Source of the DNA: Gnetum montanum
Lineage: Eukaryota > Streptophyta > Gnetopsida > Gnetales > Gnetaceae
Reading direction: 5' to 3'
Length of the DNA stretch: 64,000 nt
Assembly (NCBI GenBank): GCA_015680685.1
Contig: MNCI01036144.1
Coordinates: 544,927-608,926 of the forward strand
Positions 55,962 to 64,000 of this stretch are shown piece after piece. Under the pieces are notes generated by a model. It was not told the DNA's origin. It ran no database searches and saw only the letters and a list, made by a program, of their open reading frames with translations. The first letter of the stretch is position 1. Each line of letters opens with the position of its first letter. The position numbers and the translations under genes are program-made.

Positions 55962-58900
55962 TTATGTTTTTTTTATTGTTTTTTGATGTTTTTCAAATGC
56001 AATGTGTAAAATAAGTTGACGAATGTGTAAACAAAGAAAAATGTGTGATAAGTGTGGGAAAAATGTTAATGCATAGGCTAGTGCAATGTAAACGAAAGTC
56101 AAAAATGCATGGCAAGAAAAGGCAGAGGGTAGGTAGGCACCCACCATATTTTTGGCCAAGGGAAAGTCTTGGTCATGTAGTTACTTCCTAATCAAGTGTG
56201 GATTAGGAGGTGTGCAAGGCTTAGGATCCTTTGGGAGGTTGTTGGCTTCAACCACTCGTTCAGGTGTGTTAGCCTTAGGCACTGCATTGGTTTTCATAGG
56301 TGTACCACTAAGAAACTCCTCTTTCAAAATTTGCACCATGTCTATGTCATGGATAGTCAAAGAGGAGGCATTATCACCATGGATTATAAAGGTGGATTTC
56401 TTGGTGGATGGGAGAGGAGATGGCCCTTAGTTGGGCTAGCTAAGGCCTACCTAGAATCATGTTGAAACCTAAAATCTCCTCTATGATAGTGAAATCTACA
56501 CTAGTGGGGAATTGCTCTCCTGCCATGATGGCTAGGTTGATTGTACCCTTAACAGTGACGTGTGATCTGTTGAAGGATTTTAGACATGCAATTTTGGTTG
56601 CCCTGATTTCATCTACCAGGCCTAGCTTATCGATGATGGAGTACAAGACTATGTTTGTTGTTGCACCATCATTGACATGGACTTTGTAGATGGTACATTG
56701 CCCAACACGTATGCTAATGGATAGTGGAGCTATAGTGACCTTCCCTCGTTTAGGGTTGACTTTGACTACATCGTCATGAAAAGCTAGAGATGTTGAACCC
56801 AATTATTGTGATGTAGGGGGCAACATTGTTGTATGGATGGATGTCTCATTTGCAAGGATGTCCTCTGTAACAGGAATTGATGCCAAGTTTCAGGCCAATG
56901 CTCAGTAGTAATAAAATGAGGTCATGATTAGGTCATACAAGCTCAACATTGTGTTCTTTTGCTTAAGCATTTGTTTCACCTGGGTTAGTACAGCTATGAA
57001 GTCCTTGTCATTGGCTATTGTGTTGGCCTTCATTTCCTCCATGTGGCTTGAGAGTCAAATCTCTAGCAGAGGGGACTTGGTCTTGGTTTACTTAGCCTTC
57101 TTAGGGGTAGGGGTCCCATTGTTTAGTTTTTTTTTGTTGGTTGTGGCCTTTGCTTTAGACATGGGGGTTGCAATGCACTCATTTATCTTCTTGCATTGCC
57201 ATTTCGTAGGCCTACCTAGGTTGCTAGTGGGGTGGACCCTCGAGGGAGGAGAAATTAGGACATTGCCCACTATTGGGCATCAGGTAGGTGAGGGGCCATT
57301 ACGTTGTGGTACCCTTATGAAAAATGGTGATTTAGGAGTTATTGTAGGAGTTGTTATGTGACTAGCTTTTTGTGGCACCTTGATGATGAAAGGTTTCTTA
57401 GTGGTTGTTGTTACTATCTCATGCCAGTTTAACATCTTAGTGGATGACTGGTTTGGGACCTTGACCACAAAGGGTGTTGTAGATGCTAGAGGTCGTACTT
57501 TGATATCAAAGGAAGGCCTCTTGTTTGTGGAGGCCAAGGGGATCCTTACCTTATTAGGAAGCACATAGATCACAAAAGATTGTTGCATAGGTTTAGGCTT
57601 GCCACCTATGCTAATGAAATTTATGACATAGGAGGCATCATCTATGTTGGATTGACTTGCCATGTCGATCACCAGTTGGCCTCGTCCTATCATTCTTTGC
57701 AGGTCATCCTACAAAGCACGATAGTTGTCTATGCTATGAATAGCCAATTGATGGTAATGATAGTATTGGTTTAATTTAAAATGTTGTGGGACTGGGGGCT
57801 CATTTGGTACTACTAATGTGGGATTCCTTAGTAGTTCGCAGTACGTATCATGTTTTTGACAGGTAATCACCGATACATGTTTGTGTTGGATTTACCTAGC
57901 TTTAAAGAGTTGCTCCAGTAGTTCAAAGGGTTCCATCGGTACTGGTGTATACTTAGAGTGGTCCTTATGTTGAAAGTTGGGCCTTGGGATGGCCCCTATC
58001 GATGTAAGTGAGTTGGCACCAAAGTTGGCAGTTTTGTTAGCTAGGGCCTTGGGCTGCTTAGCTGTTGGGCCCCAGTTGGTTGCTTTTGTGCTTGCGACCA
58101 CTGTTGCTACTATTTTTTTTTGCTTATGAGCATGTTGGTTTCTATAGGCCACATAAGCTAGGTCACTGCTAGCTTTCGCTACTTCCTCTATGCTTTTTTC
58201 TTGGGCAAAGGCTTGGCTAAGAGACTTTGGGACTAGATAATACAGTTTGGACTTAATGAAGTTATTTACTGCACCTTTGAAGATGGCCAATAGATGTGCC
58301 TCCACTAGGGGTTCATGCATTTCACTCAATGCAACATTCCAATGTTGGAGGAATTTTGGCATGGGCTCTAGAGGCCCGTACTTAGCCTGCATGAGTTGGT
58401 TGAGGGTTGCTTCAAGCTTTAGGCTGTACCTGAAGCATGTCACAAATTAGCTTATGAGATCCTCCAAAGAGGAGATTGAGGCCTTGGGTAGCATGCGATA
58501 CTAGTCTAAGGCCTTGCTAGTGAGTGACATGGGGAACACGCACATGATGGCATGTGGCCAAGCTTGAAGGAGTAGGCACTCAGATCGAAATGCTACCAAG
58601 TGTGCATTGGGGTCACCTTCACCATTGTACTTGATGAATTATGGTAGCTAGAACCCAGTTGGAAGAGTTAGAGGTGGTATCATAGGACTTATGGGAGCAT
58701 CTTGGTAGAAGTCCACCACCTTGATTGTGTCAAAGGAGGTAGCCTTAAGTTGGTTGATCTCCTCCGTCAAGCTTTGGATTAGCTGGAATGCTTGATCCAA
58801 GCTTGGGGATGTGCCAGCCAGTTGCATTGGCTAGGATTGGGTTGGTTGCATAGCATAAGGTAGAATTGTTGATTATGGAGTTTTCCAGTTTAACATCATA

Positions 58901-59574
58901 GTGGATGGATGTTGCTAGTTTAACATCATAGCAGATGGTTGTTGATGTGTTGGCTAAGCGATGGGTGCAGTGATTGAAGTAGGCCACACATGAGTGGGTT
59001 AAACGGACACCATAGATGCCAACAAGATAGGTAGGATGTAGGATGCCTGATTTTTCTGGGGCTGAGAGGTGGCCCTTGCATGAGCATAGTGTTGGGAAAA
59101 TGCATTAGTTTCTTGTGAGGAAGGCTGAATTGGCATGGTCACCATCTCGAAGAGGATGGATGGACCGAACCGAGGAGGGGTTTTCCTAGGGAGTGGTCAT
59201 TGGAAGATGGTGTATAGGGGGCTCTCGCACTTGGAGTGGGCCTCGAACTCATCTTCTTCCTTTTTTGAGGCTTCCTCATAGGTTGTCCTTGCATCATGGT
59301 TGTTTTCACGGATGAGTTGGGACAACAACTAGTGGTAGGACTCCATGAGTGGGATTATGTCAAACAAGGAGGGGTTGTACTCCCGTCCATTCTGGTGGAC
59401 TTGTTCATAGTCCTGTTTTGCCTCCAAATCAAGATAATCCACTAGTAATCCTGCTTGGATTTTGGCACACACAGAATTGTATTGTTCGTGGCTTAGTGTG
59501 ACATTATTTGGCTGGATTGTAGCATCAGATGTGTTAGACACCAATGTGGAAGGTTGATTTGGATTCACGTTCAT
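55962..59574 (-). pseudogene. gag-protease of element F (broken)
   Basis: Gag plus aspartic protease, read right to left. The start at 59574 gives MNVNPNQPSTLVSNTSD, then LSHEQYNSVCAKIQ. The gag core is at 58500-57900 (LQHWNVALSEMHEPLVEA, KSLSQAFAQEKS). The tail at 57693-57088 repeats PFVVKVP, PFIIKVP and PFFIRVP and is then Lys-rich. Protease (56802-56440) has the active-site segment VHVNDGATTNIV, where E has VHVDDGAATNVV, so the likely catalytic Asp is Asn. ILGRP follows. The polyprotein tail runs to about 55962. There are fewer stops than in A or B but still several. Confidence 0.87.
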
Positions 59575-60227
59575 AGATGGATTATGAGAGTTGTTGTCTG
59601 TAGAAAATGGCTAATTCTAAAAACTACAAAAAAATGACTAAGTCTGCTAGTAGCAGAAAAGTGGTTAAGTATAAAAATGTATAAAAATGGCTAAGTGTAA
59701 AAATGCAAAAAAAAATGCTAAGTATGAAAAATACTGAAAATGGCCAACTCTGGTGCTACACTCCCTACACTGGAGCTTGCTATGCTAGAGCTTGTTACGC
59801 TCGCTACACTAGAGCTTGCTACGCTCTAAGAACTTGTTATGCTCTCTAGAACATCTAGAGTTTTGACTAAGTGCTAATCAACAAATGCAAACAGAAATGG
59901 TCCAGGCCCTCCATCTAGTGCCAAAACCTATGAGGGGACAGGGTATCACAGTAGACAACATAATGCAGTGGACAGCCTAACATAGTAGACAACATAATGC
60001 AGTAGAAAAGTAGCATAACACAGTAGATAGTTTATGGTTTTTGTCCTACAAGGTTCTAGAGGAACTATCATGGCGACCAATCTACACCACCCAATGTGTA
60101 GACAACCACAGGGGTGTCATGTATACACTAGCAAGCTACTGGTCACGAGGTACAGATAGCATGCAGGGTTACCCGTGACACACAAAAGAGACACATAGGT
60201 TTAGGCCCTCCTTCTAGCACCAAAAAC
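59575..60227 (-). other. 5' leader and primer-binding site of element F
   Basis: The primer site (complement of 60204-60226) reads TTTGGTGCTAGAAGGAGGGC. The leader holds short repeats, CTTGCTACGCTCGCTACACT type at 59755-59850 and CATAACACAGTAGA type at 59950-60030. No gene is seen. Confidence 0.75.
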
Positions 60228-61600
60228 TGTGATGTCCAAAAATTTTAGTGGCTGGAACACCAAGAGGTCACCAAGCATACAGCCTAACCCTAAATCTACG
60301 AGAGGGAAATGCTGGAGAAAATGGAAATGGGGTGCCCTGAACGGTCTTGTTGATCAAAAAAGGACTTATGTGGTGTTAAAATAACCATGTGTGAGAAGAG
60401 TTTATATTATGTTACATGCAAGCATCTGGTCCAGCTAAACTAGAGTGTAGCAAGGTGTCCCGGCCTAAGAACAGTGACATGAACATGCAAACATGTATGA
60501 AAAAAATGAGAAAATACAAGTGTTACACTAAATGCCAAAGAGAAATGCTTGAGAAATGCAACAAAGTTTGAGAATAGTAGTATACCATACCAAAAGAGGA
60601 AGCATATCTGATTCACAAAGGGATACATAATGTACAATAGGCGTAATGGGAGCATAATCATAGCCTCGATGGTGTTAGGCTATGAAGTCTGGTGCTCACT
60701 GTGTTGGATTGTGCCTACCAGGTTGATAACCATGGTGTACCATGTGATGTTCTACAAGGCTACAATGGGGATGCAGTATACCATGCAATGTAGTTATGCC
60801 TCTCTGGCAGTGTAGTATGCTCTAGGTCTCGTTCACCCATAGAGCTAAGTACCAAGATGCCAAAGTGCCAAATGCCAAATGGAAGTACCAACTATCTTAC
60901 TAGTGAGAAATGAATGCCAACCTTCTCCCCCCTCCTTTTGCCAAAAGAGGATGTAGGGGTATTTATAGGGATAGGGTTAGCCCAAAATGTAGATCAAGTG
61001 TTATGTTGAAGTTGTGTGGGTGGGACCACACTATCTACTACGCTCATTCCATGTTACATGCAGGACAAGGAACATTATCTACAACGCTGGACAGGGTGCT
61101 ACGCTACAGTAGACATGGTGCTACGCTACGCAACATGATAGGGTGCTACGCTATAGTAGACATGGTGCTATGCTACACAACATGATAGGGTATTACGCTG
61201 TAGTAGACAAGGTGCTACGCTACGCAGCGTGACTGGGTGCTACGTTGTAGTAGACATGGTGCTACGCTACATAGCATGATAGGGTGCTACGCTGCAGTAG
61301 ACATGGTGCTATGCTATGCTACGCTATGCAGTGTGAGCAAGTGCTACACTGTAGTAGACATGGTGCTACACTATGCAGCGTGACAAGGTGCTACACTATA
61401 GTGGACATGCAACGTAATAGGGTGACATGTGAATCTGCAGAAAGTACTAGCATTCAAACACTTAGAAAAATTTTGCAAATTTGGCAATTGGAGCTGACTA
61501 CAATCAACACTTTAAAAAAATATTGGCAAAGTGCCACCATTTTAACACTTAGCCATATTTGTAGTCACAATGACGAGACCCGAAATTTTGTGGTGTTTCA
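60228..61600 (-). repeat. 5' LTR of element F
   Basis: 1373 bases, partner of 53028-54268. The TATA box is the complement of 60960-60967. The tandem array at 61085-61415 has about eight units of 40-45 bases (GTAGACATGGTGCTACGCTA), more than in the 3' LTR. Confidence 0.93.
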
Positions 61601-61605
61601 CTTAT

Positions 61606-63516
61606 TTCGAATCTCCTCCTTCTAACTCAGTCGTGAGGGAGATGGCCACCAATGCTAACCATTCTAAGCCCTTAGTTCCTTTTGTATTTTTTTTTACACA
61701 TTTCTTATCTTTACTTGTTTTTTTTACACCATCATTAACATTTTTGCTATTTTTTTATTTAATTTGTTCTTACTCGTCACATAATAAGTGCTCATGATGG
61801 TGGATTGTACTATAATGATGTTGATTACTAATGTTTGGTTTTTACCTTTCACTAGATGACATGGATTCGTTGCCTATTTTATAAAAAAAAAAAATCATAT
61901 CTTAGTATTCAGCTCTATGGTCTTCCTTGATCTTGGAACTGTACTATCCCTTTTTCTAAGTAAACTTATTAATGAATTGGTGGCTTGGTATTCTTCAAAC
62001 TAAGGAAAGGTTCAAATGGATTGAAAAGGGTGTGACCTCAAGGGGATTCAATGCATTTGTGCTATCTATTCTCTTGGGTACTTGGATGTTTTTCATAGGT
62101 TTTCCGCCATTCCACTCTTGACCAAATATCAGGAAGTTGACCAAATCAAGTAAGTATTTTCATGGTGTGGTTCTCCCATGATATATATATATATATAATA
62201 CTGGTGAGAATTCAAAGCATACCCCTTAGACATAATAAAGAAACATGGGCTACAAGCACTGGTTATGGCACTAGAAAGAAATTTTACCCATGCCTGAAGG
62301 TTCTCTCTAACTAAGGCCCTTTTTCACTTCCTGCTCTTCTATTCTTTTTCTTGTTAGAATGGCGGTGGATCTATGGGTGCACTCTTGTTACTTCAAGAGG
62401 CTGGGTTAGTCAAGTATGTTGATGTGGGGTCACTGGATGTGGTTAGTTTTGATCTAGATTTGGAATGAATTCTATTAAGTCACCTTAACCACATAATACA
62501 CAAGGGACTTTACACAAACTTAATCTTGGGATTCCATTCCATTCTCTCTTCTCTTCCAAATTTCTTTCCATATTCCATCTCATTGCTGGTTTTATGATTA
62601 GTCTATATCTTGGTTTCCACATTATTATTCTCTGGTAAACTCTTGTGGTAAGTCCTTAACCATTGTTTCCATATGTCATTCCTAGAGCCTATAGACTCTT
62701 TGGTTTGTGGATATGTTAGGGCATAAAGGGCATTATCTTGCTTTGGGGAGGACCCATTGGCATTCCTTTTTGGTGTAATTGTTAAGTTCTTTTCCTTAAA
62801 CATTTTCTGCAATTAACCATTTTTCATTTCAACCCATCCATGACATCCAATTTTGTTTTATTGGCCTCACCATTGTTATTTCTCTATTCTTCCTTGATCT
62901 TTTGTTTTCCATCTTATTGCTACTGGAGGTTTGCTCTTAGTTATGGAGGCCCTGGTAAAAATTTTTCCATTCCACTACTTACCTCACCCCTACACCTTGG
63001 GTAGTCACCAGTTACAAACCTCTACCCCAGTATCTGCCATACCCACAACCTAACCAATGTGCTTCATAGAGAGGTAAGGTATCAATCACATTATATCTTA
63101 TCTATCCATGCTCATTTGTGACTATGTTGTGTGTGCAAATGGCGATCACATGAATAATGGACTGGGATAGGAGGGAGCACTCAAGATGGACTGGAGCTGA
63201 AGTAGTTATGCAAGGAACATGCATAATATGGCCATGGATGAACAACGGTGTGCACATCAACAACAACGTGCCTCATTTTCTTTTCTTTTCTCTCTCTGTC
63301 CAAGCTATCAAATAAAGGTCTGGATGTCATCTATGTACAGTGTTCACCACAATGGATATGAACACCAATGTTGTAATATGTTTGTCGATTTGTTCACCGA
63401 GCACTTTGAGTCTATCATTCCATATCACTATTAGATTTTCATATAGTCAATAATCCCATACCTTCCCAATTTTTGTAAGAAAATCAAGGACAAGTTTTCA
63501 TTCAATTGTGGGGGTA
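61606..63516 (+). other. 3' noncoding region and PPT of element G
   Basis: Continues G after F. It is T-rich, with an AT run at 62180-62197. No env-like or other domain was recognised in any frame. The last bases, TTCAATTGTGGGGGTA (63501-63516), are the PPT, like the TTGTGGGGGTA of element D. Confidence 0.7.
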
Positions 63517-64000
63517 TGATGAACCATGATCTCGGGACCATGATATCAAATCCGTGATATTGGGTCTACGATATCAGAGCCTACCAAGTGATATCAGACA
63601 TCCGATATTAGAACCTGTCATGTTGCCTATAAATAAGAGGTAGGCGCACTTGGTTTTAGCATTAGTTTCTTAGTCCCTTATCTAAACTCTTGCAGTTTTC
63701 CCTTTCTAGAGTTAGAATTATTTTTGAGTGCCTACAGTAGAATTCATAAAGTGAACAGATCTTTATTTGAGCATTGTGTACCTAAGCATACTTTGTGTCC
63801 GAAAATAAAGATGAACTTTGTGATAAACCTTGCAGCATTCAGAATAGCTTATTTATTGCATTTACTATTATTTATAGTTATTTAATGCTTTCATTAGTTA
63901 ATTGATGTTGCTTTTATTAATTTGTTAATTTTCACAAGTAAGCATACTCAGTACAACCAATTCAAGCATACGTGGAACACTTGGTAACCCAGTAATGACT
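63517..64000 (+). repeat. 3' LTR of element G (first 484 bases)
   Basis: Starts TGATGAACCATGA. It has at least five GATATC-like motifs (63541-63607), then a TATA box (TATAAATA, 63628-63635). It matches the 5' LTR from 46698. The window ends inside it. Confidence 0.9.

Larger units (their letters stand above)
53023..61605 (-). mobile_element. Element F: 8.6 kb gag-only element nested in element G
   Basis: LTRs 53028-54268 (3') and 60228-61600 (5'), with perfect CTTAT duplications at 53023-53027 and 61601-61605. Read on the minus strand: 5' LTR, primer site, leader, gag-protease (59574 to about 55962), GGCC minisatellite, TTAAACTGGCA minisatellite, noncoding tail, PPT, 3' LTR. No RT or integrase is seen. 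It is the same subfamily as E. It interrupts an already Athila-like element, so it is one of the later insertions. Confidence 0.93.
46698..64000 (+). mobile_element. Element G: Athila-like element with pol, interrupted by element F
   Basis: 5' LTR 46698-47575, primer site, gag, protease, RT, RNase H and integrase to about 52990. Element F (53028-61600) follows, then the 3' noncoding region to 63516, a PPT and the first 484 bases of the 3' LTR, where the window ends. Without F the element is about 9 kb, the same size as D. It has only one RNase H, as expected outside Tat. All coding parts contain stops. The target-site duplication cannot be tested because the right end is outside the window. 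Confidence 0.85.

Noticed and set aside
56152-56689. Plus-strand ORFs of 76-92 residues
   Set aside because: Shadows of the minus-strand gag-protease of element F.
61085-61415. Regular repeats that could suggest a CRISPR-type array
   Set aside because: Units are contiguous tandem copies without unique spacers, lie inside an LTR, and the genome is a plant.
61606-63516. Env-like ORF after integrase of element G
   Set aside because: Some Athila elements have one here, but no long frame, signal peptide or membrane segment can be supported.
1-64000. Host protein gene, tRNA or rRNA
   Set aside because: Nearly all sequence is accounted for by elements or their remnants, and no tRNA cloverleaf or conserved rRNA stretch was seen by eye. 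Small degenerate tRNA-like sequences cannot be excluded without a covariance-model search.

Overview
This window reads as intergenic DNA of a large-genome plant. Almost all of it is decayed LTR retrotransposons nested inside one another, and I see no intact host gene, rRNA or tRNA. The lineages (Tat/Ogre-like and Athila-like Ty3/gypsy, plus Ty1/copia), the high AT content and the very long old elements suit a seed plant, possibly a gymnosperm, but the species cannot be read from the sequence. Every coding region is broken by stops and frameshifts. Many stops sit where related proteins have Gln, Arg or Trp, as expected from C-to-T decay of methylated DNA.

Family 1 (Tat/Ogre-like, minus strand) has copy A (1-8126, cut by the window start) and copy B (LTRs 8199-9312 and 41430-42648, flanked by ATAAT and ATAAC). 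Without its insertions B is about 18 kb. Its order is LTR, primer site, gag-protease, an antisense spliced gene on the plus strand, RT, two RNase H domains, integrase, PPT, LTR. The antisense gene lies between protease and RT and is present at the same place in A and B.

Family 2 (E, about 20403-27446, plus; F, 53028-61600, minus) has the gag-protease, primer site, PPT and 3' noncoding tail of family 1 but no RT, RNase H, integrase or antisense gene. These are non-autonomous gag-only derivatives that could have been mobilised by family 1.

Family 3 (Athila-like) has D (9605-18691, minus), H (43330-46697, plus, only its 5' part visible) and G (46698 to beyond the window end, plus). G carries gag, protease, RT, RNase H and integrase. 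D has the same LTR design and length but carries a coiled-coil ORF behind an LTR-like internal promoter instead of pol.

Nesting gives the order of events. A Ty1/copia integrase (8127-8198 continuing at 42649-43329) was split by B. D then entered the 3' region of B, and E entered the integrase gene of B with an untidy junction. G entered H, and F entered G. Target-site duplications support D (ATTGG), F (CTTAT), B (one mismatch) and, with extra filler DNA, E (CTTAT).
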